64,000 nt of DNA from CAXBDP01 sp963974465 (GCA_049340005.1 JBMPIY010000016.1), one strand, 5' to 3'. Counted from the stretch's first letter, positions 17,402 through 28,200 are shown. Notes: generated from the sequence alone by a model not told the origin. Numbers and translations are program-made.

Positions 17402-20400
17402 GTGGACGAAAAACAGCCTACTAAAGTTGGAGATGATAAGTTCTGGACTCAGTTTCAGCAGTTTCTTGATAGCCCAGATGGGTCTTTAGCTATCAAAGAG
17501 TTTCTGGAAGATAGAGGCCTAGCTCTTACACATACCTACACAGAAAAACTGATTTCTGAGATTGGTGATATTGGTTTTTATGAAATCGATATCAGTAAGA
17601 AAAAGGCAACGAGGAACGATCGTTGGTTAGCAATGCTAGGCTATTCGCAAAGTAATGAATCTAACGAAATTTCATTATGGGAGAAACTTATACACCCAGA
17701 TGATAAAATCAGAACAAAGGAGAAAATTGATTCTCTATTCAACGGCACTTCTACAGAAATAGAAATTGAATATCGATTAAGACGTGCTGATGGAAAATAT
17801 CTTTGGTTACTGGATAGAAGTAAAGTAGTTGAGGTTGACGAAAATGGAACCCCTCTCAAGATTGCAGGAATCCAAGCAAATATTGATACACTCCGAAAAA
17901 ACCAAGAGGAGGTAAATAGACTTTATGAACTCTTAGAAGCTACGCCTGATTATGTTAGCTATTGCACCAAAAGAGGGGTTATTTATTTCGCTAATAAAGC
18001 ACTTAAGGAAGTTTTGGGTTTTGATCCGAAAACAGAAAACTACCCAAAATTAGCTCTCAAAATTCACACAAAAGGATCAAGTGATCTTCTTAGAAATGAA
18101 GCCATTCCGTATGCAACGGAGCATGGGTTATGGCAAGGCGAGACTTCTATTATCTCAAAAAATGGTAACGAAATACCTGTTTATCAAACCCTAATTTGCC
18201 ATAAAGATGGGCAAGGGGAGGTAAATTATTTTTCTGCAATAATGAGAAATATTGTAGAGGAAAGACAAACTATAGAGGCGTTAGAGCAAAGCGAAAAGAA
18301 ATTCAGAGCTTTTGCAGAAACAGCCCAGGCAACTATAATCCTACATAAAGGCAATCAAGTAATTTATGTAAACCCATCCTTTATGGAATTGACGGGCTAC
18401 ACTTATGAAGAGGCCTTGGAAATGAATGTTTGGAAAATTGTGCACCCAGATGATAGACAGCTTGTCAGAAGTAATGGATATAATAGACTTAAAGGAAAAG
18501 ATGTTCCTTCCCGCTACGAGTATCGATTGCTAACCAAAGATGGTGAAACCAAATGGATAGACTTTGCTGGTTCTTCGATCCAAATAGACGGAGAAAATAT
18601 GGTATTGGGAGTTGCAATGGATATTACCGAAAGTAAGGAAATCGAGATCAAACTAAAGGAGAGTGAGGAGCGCTACAAATCTTTTGCTGAAATGCTTCCT
18701 GAGATCGTTCTCGAAACTGATTTTCAAGGTAAAATAAAATTTGTAAACAGAGCCGCTTTAGAAACCTTTGGCTATAGTAAAGATGAATTAGAATCTCTTT
18801 CAAGTATTTACGATTTTGTTCACAAAGATTATATCCAAAAGGTAAAACAGGATTTAAGAAACCTCTACGAGAAAAATGTAAATAAGCCAGAAGAATATCT
18901 CGTTTGCAAAAGGGACGGTTCTGTTTTCCCAGTATTAGGATCTAGCTCTTTAGTTTATGAGAAAAATGAGCTCGTTGGATTTCGAACCATTTTATTGGAT
19001 GTGTCAGCTCAAAAGGAGCTTGAAATCAAACTCAAGGAAAGTGAAAGTAACCTAACTCAAATACTGGAAAATTCTGACGAAGCTTATGCATTGTTTGATA
19101 AGCAGAGGAACTGTGTTGAGTTTAATGATAATTTCAAGAATGTGGTTAAAAAACTGCATGGAGTTACTGTTGTAGAAGGAATGCCATTTCGAAAATTTGT
19201 ACGCGACCAAGACTTGGAGAAATGGGATCATTTCATAGGAAGAGTACAACGTGGAGAAAAGGTTAATTATGTTCAGGCCATTGAAGTAGATGGTCAAATT
19301 ATCCATGCAGAAATGAATGTGTTTCCTATAAAAGGAAGTGGAAGGCCCGCTAGATTTGCTTTCAATGGAAGAAACATCACTGAAAGGATAAATCATGAAC
19401 TGAATTTGATGAAGCAGGAAAGGATGCTGGAAGGTGTAAATCATGCTATTTTCCAATTGTTGACAGATCAAGATATCAAAACAGTAACTACAAACTTTTT
19501 GAAAACGGTTGGGAATGCATTTGAAGTAGATAGGGCATATATATTTCAGAATGTATTAAACTCAGATGGACAAATTTGCATGAACCAAACCTTTGAATGG
19601 GCGGGGGGTGATGTAAATGCAGTAATTGATTTTCCAATACTTCAAGAATTGCCATATCATGAGGCTGGTTTATTGCGAGCTTATCATATTCTAAGTCGCC
19701 AAAAACCATTCTATGGACTTGTAAAAGATTTTCCTCAAGCTGAAAAGGAATTGCTTCAATCTCAAGAAATAATCAGCATATTGATCTGTCCAATATTCAT
19801 TAAAGGTAAATTTTGGGGCTTTATGGGCTTGGACGATTGTAAAGAAGAAAGAAATTGGAGCCCAGTAGAAATTAGTATGCTATTTAGCTTGGCAAACTCC
19901 TACGGTGGAAGTGTTGAAAGAGAAGGCTTGTGGCTAGAAATGAAAATTGCAAAGGAAAAAGCCGAAGATGCCTACAAGGAGAAAACTAATTTCTTATCTA
20001 CAATGAGTCATGAAATAAGAACTCCAATGAATTCTGTAATTGGCATGACGCAGTTATTATTACAAGAAAAGCCCAGAGAGGATCAAAAGGAGAATCTTGA
20101 TTTGCTTAATTTTTCAGCTCAAAACTTACTCAATCTTATAAACGATATTCTTGATTACAGTAAAATAGAGGCAAATAAGGCTACTCTGGTAAAAGGTAAA
20201 TTCAATTTATACAACACCATTCAATCCCTATTATCTACTCTAAAAACCCTTGTAAAAGCAAAAGGTCTTGTTTTGATAGAGAAGATTGATAATGAACTTG
20301 ATCATATTTTTATCTCAGATTCTGTTAAGCTCATACAAATACTCTCAAACTTGATGTCCAACGCCATTAAGTTTACAGAAAGCGGTTCTATTACATTCAA

Positions 20401-21532
20401 AGCTCAGCAATTTGACGATACAGAAGATTCCGTTTATGTGAGATTCACTATCCAAGACACAGGATTAGGAATTGAAAATGAAAAGCTTTCCTATATTTTT
20501 GAAAGTTTCACTCAAATAGATAGTTCTGAGAAAAGAACGCATGGTGGTACTGGATTGGGCTTGGCAATTACAAAAAAACTAGTTGAACTCTTCGGAAGCG
20601 AAATTAATGTGATTAGTGAAGTAGGAAAGGGTTCTATATTCTATTTTGATCTCAAGTTAGAAAAAGCTAAAAATTTGGATATCATGCAATTAGATGAAGT
20701 TAAGTCCAATGGCTATGATGATGAAGAAGTAGTTAATGGGAAAAGAGTTTTGTTAGTGGAAGACAACAAGGTGAATCAAGTAGTTGCAAATAAGTTTCTG
20801 CAATCGTGGGGCATGCAGGTAGAAATAGCCGAGAATGGTCTAATTGCTTTAGAAATTCTTCAGAAAAAGGACGTGGATGTCGTTTTGATGGATTTACAAA
20901 TGCCTGTAATGGACGGGATAACCGCTACCAAGGAAATCAGAAAAATGAAAGGCGAGAAGTGGAAGAAATTACCAATTATTGCTCTTACAGCCGCTGTTTT
21001 GGGCGAGGAAGAATTTAATGCTCGTAATGCGGGTATGGATGAATTTGTGTCCAAACCATTCAATCCAAAAGTGCTATTGAATAAAATTTCGCAAGTAGTT
21101 TTAAATAAATTGCCAGTTGTAGCACCAGAACCTGAACTATCCAGTGATCAGAAATCAAAAAATGATATTCGACTTAAGCCTAATATCCGTTCGTTTGAAG
21201 AAATGGCAAATGACGATAAGGACTTCTTAATAGAAATTTTATCCACTTTCAACCAATTGATGCAGGAAACAAAAAGAAACTACCGTAAGGCACTTATCGG
21301 TGGAAATCTGGACGAAGTCAAACGGATAAAGCATAAAATAAAAGCCGAATTATTGCAAGTTGATGCATTGGTTATTGACGATTTGATGGAGCATGGAAAA
21401 CAAATAATAGTAAATGCTGAATCAAGTAAAATTGAGAACAATATTTTGAAAATTGAAAAAACAATTGACATTTTAATTGCTTTTTTAAATACAGAAATCA
21501 ACAAAATCAAGAATGAATCGACTAAAGGATAA
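17402..21532 (+). CDS. Five-PAS hybrid histidine kinase with GAF, receiver and HPt domains
   Basis: A 1376-residue soluble sensor. Five PAS/PAC units occupy roughly 55-165, 175-285, 295-420, 425-545 and 550-665, a GAF domain about 675-840, then HisKA with phospho-accepting His870 (MSHEIRTPM), an HATPase domain with N box (SNAIKF) and G boxes (DTGLGIE, GTGLGLA), a receiver domain with Asp1164 (MDLQMPVMDG), and a C-terminal HPt-like domain with candidate His1311 (RIKHKIKAE). No membrane segment or signal peptide is seen, so it senses something in the cytoplasm. The only start compatible with the N-terminus is a GTG at 17402. The 3' end overlaps the next gene by 20 bases. No separate response regulator lies nearby. 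Confidence 0.93.
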   Translation: MDEKQPTKVGDDKFWTQFQQFLDSPDGSLAIKEFLEDRGLALTHTYTEKLISEIGDIGFYEIDISKKKATRNDRWLAMLGYSQSNESNEISLWEKLIHPDDKIRTKEKIDSLFNGTSTEIEIEYRLRRADGKYLWLLDRSKVVEVDENGTPLKIAGIQANIDTLRKNQEEVNRLYELLEATPDYVSYCTKRGVIYFANKALKEVLGFDPKTENYPKLALKIHTKGSSDLLRNEAIPYATEHGLWQGETSIISKNGNEIPVYQTLICHKDGQGEVNYFSAIMRNIVEERQTIEALEQSEKKFRAFAETAQATIILHKGNQVIYVNPSFMELTGYTYEEALEMNVWKIVHPDDRQLVRSNGYNRLKGKDVPSRYEYRLLTKDGETKWIDFAGSSIQIDGENMVLGVAMDITESKEIEIKLKESEERYKSFAEMLPEIVLETDFQGKIKFVNRAALETFGYSKDELESLSSIYDFVHKDYIQKVKQDLRNLYEKNVNKPEEYLVCKRDGSVFPVLGSSSLVYEKNELVGFRTILLDVSAQKELEIKLKESESNLTQILENSDEAYALFDKQRNCVEFNDNFKNVVKKLHGVTVVEGMPFRKFVRDQDLEKWDHFIGRVQRGEKVNYVQAIEVDGQIIHAEMNVFPIKGSGRPARFAFNGRNITERINHELNLMKQERMLEGVNHAIFQLLTDQDIKTVTTNFLKTVGNAFEVDRAYIFQNVLNSDGQICMNQTFEWAGGDVNAVIDFPILQELPYHEAGLLRAYHILSRQKPFYGLVKDFPQAEKELLQSQEIISILICPIFIKGKFWGFMGLDDCKEERNWSPVEISMLFSLANSYGGSVEREGLWLEMKIAKEKAEDAYKEKTNFLSTMSHEIRTPMNSVIGMTQLLLQEKPREDQKENLDLLNFSAQNLLNLINDILDYSKIEANKATLVKGKFNLYNTIQSLLSTLKTLVKAKGLVLIEKIDNELDHIFISDSVKLIQILSNLMSNAIKFTESGSITFKAQQFDDTEDSVYVRFTIQDTGLGIENEKLSYIFESFTQIDSSEKRTHGGTGLGLAITKKLVELFGSEINVISEVGKGSIFYFDLKLEKAKNLDIMQLDEVKSNGYDDEEVVNGKRVLLVEDNKVNQVVANKFLQSWGMQVEIAENGLIALEILQKKDVDVVLMDLQMPVMDGITATKEIRKMKGEKWKKLPIIALTAAVLGEEEFNARNAGMDEFVSKPFNPKVLLNKISQVVLNKLPVVAPEPELSSDQKSKNDIRLKPNIRSFEEMANDDKDFLIEILSTFNQLMQETKRNYRKALIGGNLDEVKRIKHKIKAELLQVDALVIDDLMEHGKQIIVNAESSKIENNILKIEKTIDILIAFLNTEINKIKNESTKG

Positions 21533-22253
21533 AGTTGCGATAATAACTGGCGGAGCAAGAGGAATTGGGAAGGCAACCGCTGAATTATTCAGCAAAAATG
21601 GAGCAAAAGTTCAAATATGGGATGTACTCCCAAATGGTGCTGACATAATAGATGAGCTAAATAAATCTGGGTGCGATGTCAGTTTTAAGCAAGTGAATGT
21701 AGCCAATTATGATGAAGTTGAAAATGCTGTGCTTGGCCTCAAAAATGAGCTCGGCAGGATTGATATTCTTATCAACAATGCTGGAATTACTCGTGACTCA
21801 AGCCTATTAAAAATGACAATAGATCAATGGCAGCAAGTAATTAATGTAAATTTAAATGGTGTTTTCAATTGCACTAAAGCAGTAGCAGCCATCATGAAAG
21901 AGCAAGGCAATGGTCGTATAATTAGTGCGTCCTCCATTGTAGGTATATATGGTAATTTCGGTCAAACAAATTATGTAGCCAGCAAATCTGCAGTAATAGG
22001 AATGACTAAGACTTGGGCAAAGGAACTTGGTAGATACGGAATTACTGTAAATTGTATAGCACCTGGATTTATCGAAACGGAAATGACTGCTGGTATTCCT
22101 GACGAATACAGAAAACCCATGATTGAGAAAATTCCAGTAAAGAGAGCTGGTCAGCCACAAGATATCGCTAATGGCTATTTGTATTTAGCTAGCGATGAAG
22201 CATCATTCGTAAATGGAATTTGCCTGAGCATTGATGGTGGAGCCGTTTCCTAA
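21513..22253 (+). CDS. fabG: FabG-like short-chain dehydrogenase/reductase
   Basis: A 246-residue SDR of the 3-oxoacyl-ACP / acetoacetyl-CoA reductase type. It has the NAD(P)-binding TGGARGIG at 12-19, the structural NNAG at 88-91, and a catalytic tetrad at Asn113, Ser141, Tyr154 and Lys158 (NYVASK). PGFIETEMT near the C-terminus is typical of FabG and PhaB. Which of the two activities it has cannot be decided from the sequence alone. It begins 20 bases inside the hybrid kinase gene, so its translation is probably coupled to that gene. Confidence 0.88.
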   Translation: MNRLKDKVAIITGGARGIGKATAELFSKNGAKVQIWDVLPNGADIIDELNKSGCDVSFKQVNVANYDEVENAVLGLKNELGRIDILINNAGITRDSSLLKMTIDQWQQVINVNLNGVFNCTKAVAAIMKEQGNGRIISASSIVGIYGNFGQTNYVASKSAVIGMTKTWAKELGRYGITVNCIAPGFIETEMTAGIPDEYRKPMIEKIPVKRAGQPQDIANGYLYLASDEASFVNGICLSIDGGAVS

Positions 22254-22260
22254 GAATAAA

Positions 22261-22317
22261 AGAACCTTCCAAAACACTTTATTCGAGTATGAAGAAGTAT
22301 TTATAAAGGAAGGTTCT
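22261..22317. repeat. Long-loop hairpin carrying a 19-base match to the SusC start region
   Basis: AGAACCTTCC at 22261-22270 and GGAAGGTTCT at 22308-22317 form a 10-bp stem around a 37-base loop. Read on the minus strand the stem is followed by TTTTATTCTT, like an intrinsic terminator. The loop contains a 19-base stretch, 22285-22303, that is identical to the first bases of the susC gene at 60364-60382. It follows the stop of the FabG-like gene. Confidence 0.55.
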
Positions 22318-22441
22318 CTATTTACACCTGCCCTATAGACGCTTTAAAAGGTTATTTGGATGCATGAATATGAAAAAGAATATAGGAGTGGAGCATATTA
22401 TACCTAGTCGGTCAAAAATTCCGTCGAGCACTCCATTTCTA

Positions 22442-22472
22442 TTTGAAAATTACGATTTGCGGTGTACTTTTA
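22442..22472 (+). promoter_or_regulatory. Promoter of tRNA-Leu
   Basis: TTTG at 22442-22445, a 19-base spacer, and TACTTTTA at 22465-22472 match the -33/-7 consensus with one mismatch. The tRNA starts ten bases after the -7 box. Confidence 0.6.
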
Positions 22473-22482
22473 CGTCCCTTTT

Positions 22483-22566
22483 GCGCACGTGGTGAAACTG
22501 GTAGACACGCCACCTTGAGGGGGTGGTGCCTTAAGTGGTGTGGGAGTTCGAATCTCCCCGTGCGCA
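22483..22566 (+). tRNA. tRNA-Leu (anticodon GAG)
   Basis: An 84-base class II tRNA. The acceptor arms GCGCACG (22483-22489) and CGTGCGC (22559-22565) pair fully, with discriminator A. The anticodon stem CCACC/GGTGG (22510-22514 and 22522-22526) encloses the loop TTGAGGG with anticodon GAG at 22517-22519. There is a long variable arm and a T arm GGGAG-TTCGAAT-CTCCC. The 3' CCA is not encoded. The D arm with GGTAGAC is typical of tRNA-Leu. Confidence 0.97.
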
Positions 22567-22594
22567 CAATTATTTTTCATACCCTTTCAAAATA

Positions 22595-23380
22595 TCAGTT
22601 CATTTTTGAATGCTCGGTTAGGAATCGATTAAGTCCTTCCAAATCATCTGCATTGATAAAATCGATTCCACATTCTATTAGTATCTTCCAAACCTCTATT
22701 TTGTCTGGGCTTGCCCAAAGACGGAGCAGTTTACCTTCTTTATGCGCTTTTGCGGCCAATGATTTGATATTGTTTTTTTGGAGATCTGTTGGGGTTTCCA
22801 TATTGAAGCTTCCAATTACTTTAAAATAGTTTTCGCTTACCCAGGGCATTATTTTGCTTGAAATTCCTTTTTCTAAGTCTGCGGGTCGACCATCTATAAA
22901 AGCGGGAGGATTGGTCTCCTGCATTATCAGGTCAATGGGTCGATTGCCTGAGATTATAATTGTGAGGGCTCTTTCTTGATCAGGAGTACTTAAGATTTGC
23001 TCAAATTTCATTAATTCTTCCCGCAGTTTCAACCAAGTTTCATTCGCGTCACTTTTTATATCTACCAACAAATACACTTGGTAAGGATAGTCTTTATATA
23101 TCCTCCCGCCATTTTCTATGCTCAATTTGAGCAGTGGTTCTAAATATAAATTCGCTAAGGTTCTTGTTTTATCAATTTCAGACGGATAATCATGAGCAAC
23201 AATCAACTCACCATTTATTAAATGTATATCAGCCTCAAAACTTGTAAAGCCATTTTCTAAAGCATCAAATAATGGCTTCTCATGTTCATAATCATTATGT
23301 GCATGAGCATTTGGGTGCTGTGCTTGCAATGAGCTAGGTATAAGCAATATCAGCCCAAGGAATAGAAGGTTTGATTTCAT
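22595..23380 (-). CDS. Secreted phosphodiesterase of the PI-PLC / GDPD fold
   Basis: A 261-residue protein with a signal peptide ending at LQAQ (residue 21). The TIM-barrel phosphodiesterase fold is shown by HAHNDYEH at 26-33, the metal-binding pair Glu49 and Asp51 (SFEADIHL), and a second catalytic His63 in AHDYPSE. This pattern matches the AIM6-like branch of the glycerophosphodiester phosphodiesterase / phosphatidylinositol phospholipase C superfamily. The substrate is unknown. It is a single gene, antisense-facing to the tRNA. It contains two octamer copies in opposite orientation 200 bases apart. Confidence 0.82.
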   Translation of the reverse strand: MKSNLLFLGLILLIPSSLQAQHPNAHAHNDYEHEKPLFDALENGFTSFEADIHLINGELIVAHDYPSEIDKTRTLANLYLEPLLKLSIENGGRIYKDYPYQVYLLVDIKSDANETWLKLREELMKFEQILSTPDQERALTIIISGNRPIDLIMQETNPPAFIDGRPADLEKGISSKIMPWVSENYFKVIGSFNMETPTDLQKNNIKSLAAKAHKEGKLLRLWASPDKIEVWKILIECGIDFINADDLEGLNRFLTEHSKMN

Positions 23381-23486
23381 GTGTGATCAGCGATAAATAT
23401 GAAATTAAAAGCAATTAATACATCAATGGTTTTAATTTAGGTAGATTAGCTATTAAATTTCCATTAAATCAATCTTAACACTGAAA

Positions 23487-24731
23487 ATGAAAAAAATTAC
23501 CCACCTATTTTCGGCTTTAGCCTTAGGGGCATGTCTTGTATCATGCGGTGCTGAAGAACAAACTACCGAACAGCCTGAAGATTTGAAAGCCAAAGCAGAA
23601 GAGCTTTCAAAGAAATTTATCATCACTGATGGTCACATCGATATTCCATTTAGATTGAGTATGCAGCGTTTTCGCTTTAATCGTACAATGGATGATATAT
23701 CGCAACGCACTGAAGGAGGAGATTTTGACTATGTAAGAGCTAAGGAAGGTGGACTGGATGCTCCATTTATGTCTATTTACATACCAGCTTCTTATCAAGA
23801 AACCCCTGGTTCAGCTAAGGCTTATGCCGATTCGTTGATTGTAATTGTAGAAAATTTAACTCAAAACCATCCTGATAAATTTGCCCTTGCTAAAACTCCA
23901 GAGGAAGTGGAGGCGAATTTTGCAAAAGGAATAATTTCTTTGCCAATGGGAATGGAAAACGGTGCTCCTATCGAAGATGATTTGAGCAATGTGGAGTACT
24001 TTTTTGATAGGGGTATACGCTATATCACGCTGACTCACGGTAAGGATAATAAAATTAGCGACTCTTCTTATGATACAACTCGTACCCACGGTGGCTTAAG
24101 CGAGTTTGGAGAAGATGTCGTTGTAGAGATGAACCGATTGGGAATTATGGTTGATGTATCGCATATATCTGATGATGCATTTTACGATGTAATGGAACTC
24201 ACCAAAGCACCTGTAATAGCTTCTCATTCATCTTGTAGGGCATTTACGCCAGGCTTTGAGCGTAACATGAGTGATGAAATGCTTAAGGAATTGGCTAAAA
24301 ATGATGGTGTAATTCAGATCAATTTCGGTTCAGGCTTTTTGGATAGTGTGTATATCCGCAGAAGAGATGAATTAAGAAATATGCGTTTTGACTATGCGGA
24401 AGAAAATGGATTAGCTCCTGGCGATTCTTTAGTTACGGCTTATATGAATAACTATTTGAGAGAGAATCCGAATTACTCTACGGTTTATGTAGTTGCAGAC
24501 CATATCGATCATGTAAAAAATCTGGTAGGAGTAGATCACGTAGGTTTAGGTTCAGATTATGATGGAGTAGGCGATTCTTTACCTGATGGCTTGAAAGATG
24601 TAAGCGAATATCCAAATCTAATAGAAGAGCTATTGAAGCGTGGATATACAGAAGAAGAGATAGAAAAGATTTGCTACAAAAATGTATGGAGAGTTTGGAA
24701 TAAGGTAATTGAAGTTGCTAATGCTTCTTAA
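23487..24731 (+). CDS. Membrane dipeptidase-like lipoprotein (peptidase M19)
   Basis: A 414-residue predicted lipoprotein (signal to Cys20, CLVSC). The M19 zinc sites are visible: DGHIDIP near the N-terminus, a bridging Glu in the MGMENG region, His in VDVSHISD, His in ASHSSCRAF, and GSDYDG near the C-terminus. M19 enzymes cleave dipeptides, including D-containing ones, and may act in peptide uptake or peptidoglycan turnover. The full family length is present. A strong terminator follows 20 bases after the stop. Confidence 0.92.
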   Translation: MKKITHLFSALALGACLVSCGAEEQTTEQPEDLKAKAEELSKKFIITDGHIDIPFRLSMQRFRFNRTMDDISQRTEGGDFDYVRAKEGGLDAPFMSIYIPASYQETPGSAKAYADSLIVIVENLTQNHPDKFALAKTPEEVEANFAKGIISLPMGMENGAPIEDDLSNVEYFFDRGIRYITLTHGKDNKISDSSYDTTRTHGGLSEFGEDVVVEMNRLGIMVDVSHISDDAFYDVMELTKAPVIASHSSCRAFTPGFERNMSDEMLKELAKNDGVIQINFGSGFLDSVYIRRRDELRNMRFDYAEENGLAPGDSLVTAYMNNYLRENPNYSTVYVVADHIDHVKNLVGVDHVGLGSDYDGVGDSLPDGLKDVSEYPNLIEELLKRGYTEEEIEKICYKNVWRVWNKVIEVANAS

Positions 24732-24751
24732 ACGCTAATGAAGGAAATAAC

Positions 24752-24777
24752 AAAAAAGGGCCATTTGGCCCTTTTTT
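24752..24777. terminator. Bidirectional terminator between convergent genes
   Basis: An 11-bp stem (AAAAAAGGGCC at 24752-24762, GGCCCTTTTTT at 24767-24777) with a 4-base loop. T runs on both strands serve the dipeptidase and the lipoprotein gene that converge here. Confidence 0.92.
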
Positions 24778-24779
24778 GT

Positions 24780-25259
24780 TTATCTAGTTTCTAATTCAAA
24801 TCGATAATTTCCTGCCAGACTTTCAACCCTGTTACCTGGGGAGAAATTGCTTGCGGAGCTACCACTTACTGTAAAATCTAATATCAATCTAGCTCCTGAA
24901 AAAACCATAGTTACGTTTTTCCCAGCAGCTGCTTTATTTCCAGTAAGTCTTATTCCATTTGGATTTTCAGGAACAAAAGTCCAAGTTCCAGATGCATCAA
25001 ATACATCTTGTCCACCTGATGTTGTATAAACTCCCCCATTTTTATCACCTGAAAAAGTGATTTGGAAATCGGTAAACTCACTTGTAATACTTGTTAAGTC
25101 AAAACGAGCGCTACCGGATTGGCCAATTTGCCAGCCTTTTACAAGTTTCTGGGCATTCAATTCTTGGAAGTCAAGTTCATCTTCTTTGCATGCGCCAAAG
25201 GCAACTAGCAAAATCGCTAATGAAAGTATCCAAATATTTTTAAGTGATTTCAATTTCAT
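24780..25259 (-). CDS. Small beta-rich lipoprotein, unknown function
   Basis: A 159-residue predicted lipoprotein (signal to Cys24, AFGACKED). The rest is one beta-sandwich or lipocalin-like domain with GTWTF and a closing YRFELE, as in many Bacteroidota lipoproteins of unknown role. It starts only four bases after the stop of the 1570-residue surface protein, so it is in that operon and may assist anchoring or secretion of the large protein; that is an inference from position only. Confidence 0.7.
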   Translation of the reverse strand: MKLKSLKNIWILSLAILLVAFGACKEDELDFQELNAQKLVKGWQIGQSGSARFDLTSITSEFTDFQITFSGDKNGGVYTTSGGQDVFDASGTWTFVPENPNGIRLTGNKAAAGKNVTMVFSGARLILDFTVSGSSASNFSPGNRVESLAGNYRFELETR

Positions 25260-25263
25260 ACTA

Positions 25264-28200
25264 TTAATGTTTTAAAATAGATTTTCTTAAAACGGTTTTC
25301 TTACTTCTAACCGTTATTAAGTATTGCCCAGAACGATAATTACTCATATTGATCATGGCGACATAATAATCACCATCTTCTGTTGTGGCAAAGCTACCTA
25401 GCTCTTTTCCATCCATTGTGTAAAGTCTTACTGCTGGATTATTCAATTCAGAAGTCTTTCTTATTCTCACATTCAGCATGTCGCTTACAGGATTTGGAAA
25501 GGCAGTGAATAAAACGGAAGGGTCAACTCTTCCATTTTCATTGGAAGTTATGGTCAATTGCTGTGCATCGGATAATGTACTACATCCTAAACCTGAGGCT
25601 GCAGTCACTCGAACTTGATATGAACCTGATGTAAAGGTTGTAAATGTTCTGCCTGTTTCACCAGCAATCTCATTTCCATCTTTATACCATTGGTAATTGA
25701 AATCTCCTCCTGGAGCAGATAATTCAGGACCATTCATTGTGATAGTTGCTACCGGCAATGCTTGAACAGCAACATTCACAGGGGTGGAAGTAACAGCACA
25801 AAGATTGTTATTCGTTGCAATTACTCTATAACTACCAGCTTCCGATACTTGTAACGTGCGCGAAGTAGCACCATCAATATTCTGATTTCCAAGTTTCCAT
25901 TGGTATGAGTCAGCCTCTGGAGCAGTGAGTGTTACGTTGCCTCCCTCACAGAATGTTAATGGTCCAGATGCTGTAATAGTACTTCCTGGGTTTGGCGAAA
26001 CGGTGATTGCTACAGCATTAGAAGTTGTAGAACAGCCTTGTGTATTGGTTACTCTTACTGAATAATTTCCAGTTTGATTAGCTGTAAATGTAGAAGCCGT
26101 TGCACCTGTTATTGGATTATTATTATTTAACCACTGGTAGGATCCACCTGAAACTATTGAAGCATTCAACAATAAACTTTGCCCTTGGCATAAATCTAAA
26201 CCACCAGTATACGAAATAGTTGCTGGAGGTAATGGGTTTACTGAAATAGACGTACTAGTAGAAGTTGCAGTACAACCCTGATCGTTAGTTGTTCTTACAG
26301 TGTAATTACCTGTTTGGTTAGCAATATAAGTTCTTTGGTTAGCACCTTGGATTTCCTCTCCATTTCTGAACCACTGGTAGGCAGCAGCAATTGATGATGT
26401 AAGCTCCTTAGTAGCTCCCTCACAAATGCTTGCCGAACCACTGAAAGTTACCGTAGGAGTAGCGATAGAATATGTAGTAACCGTTACTGGTTGGGTAAGG
26501 AATACACATCCGATAGAACTACCTACTTGCACATAATAATTACCAGCTTGAGTCGCCGTAAATTCTCTTTGACTAGCTCCTGATAATGGCGAACCATTTC
26601 GGTACCACAAATAAGAAGTGGCTCCTGGAGGTGCCGTAAATGTGACAGAACCTACACCTGCACAGAAGGCGGTTTCACCACTGATGGCTACTTCTGAGAA
26701 TAAACTGATGCGGGAAGTAGGCGACCAATTACTTTCATCACCATTTGTATTGGCAGCTTTCACCCTCCAGTAATAAGTGCCATTTGCAGGCAAATCAGAA
26801 ATTGTAATACTTGTACTCTGTAAATTTTGTCTGTCTTGAACTAAAGTTGTAAAACTCGATTCAGTGCTCACTTGGAATATATACCTATTCGCCCCAGCAA
26901 TAGACTGCCAGCTGAATTCCACAGGTTGTACACTAATACAAGTAGGATTAGAAGGCGCTGCTGTAAATGGGGTTGCTAGTAAGGTTTTAAACTCCCAACT
27001 GGTAGACCATTCACCATATCCACCCGAATTTCTAGCTCTTACTCTCCAGAAATATCTCGTATTATGAGTTAAAGCCTCAATATTATAATTGGCTGCATTT
27101 GGAATAACTTCATCTCTTACAATATCAGTGAAACCAACATTTCTAGACACTTGTAATTGATAATCTTGAATGCCCAATTGACCTTCCCATCTTAAATTCA
27201 AATTTAAGCCTAGGTTTTTACTTTCATTAGTCGGCGCTGTTAAGACAACCTTAGGCGGAGGAGGAGGTAGTGCAAAAAACTGAAATTCAGGACTGTTTTC
27301 ACTAGTAATAATATTCAGATTGTTTTGGTGTTGCTGAGTTACAGTCTGCATTACCATAAAATAAGTGCCTGCTGGATTCAAGTTATTTAATGTAATCTCA
27401 GATGTACTTTTATCAGTCGTTTGCGCGGTTTGAGTATACACACCTGGAGCAGTCCCATACTTTAAAATATAATAGCCGTCATTACCAGTATATTCAATAG
27501 GAGACCAAGTAATTTTGGTTGAGGTAGGAGATAATTCTTCACTAACAAAATTACTTGGAGCAATGGTTTGGGTTTTTTTCCAGTCTGCATCCAGTGTGGT
27601 CACAAATGTATTTAAAGGATCATTTTCTGTATAAAATCCATTGTAACGAAGATTCAGAACTGTTAGATTTTGCAAATCTTGCAATGAATTGGTCAAAGCA
27701 CCAATAAAGGCATTTTGGTCTAGCCTTAGTTCATGTAGTTGAGTTAAAGCGCTAATATTTGCGGAAATTGCTCCTGTCAGTTTATTTCCATTTAGCTTCA
27801 GTTTCTTCAAATTCGCAAGCTCGAAAATGGCGGGAGGAATTTCACCAGTAAGGTTATTGAAACTCAAATCAAGTTCTGTTACCGTTAAGAAACCACTACT
27901 GCCAGCTAATTCAAGTGTTACTCCATGCCAAGTTCCTTCTGTGCCTACTGCATTGAATGTGTTTGGATTTGTCTTCCAGTTTGTTCTAGTAGTCCAAGAA
28001 TTTCCTCCAGTACTATTGAAGATGGCAATCAAAGTATTTCTTTCAGCTGTCGATAGAATTGCAGGAGTAGAGAATGTCTGATTCGGTGATAGAGCACTGC
28101 GGATTGCATTGGCGTTGTTTCCGTGGCTAGGAGTGAATGCTTGGATTGCAAAGTGATAATTAGTGCCAGGCTCCAAATCAGTTAATACAAATTGATTTGT

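Noticed and set aside
22354..22500. Short plus-strand reading frame running into the tRNA-Leu gene
   Set aside because: It ends inside the tRNA and overlaps the tRNA promoter, so it is a chance frame.
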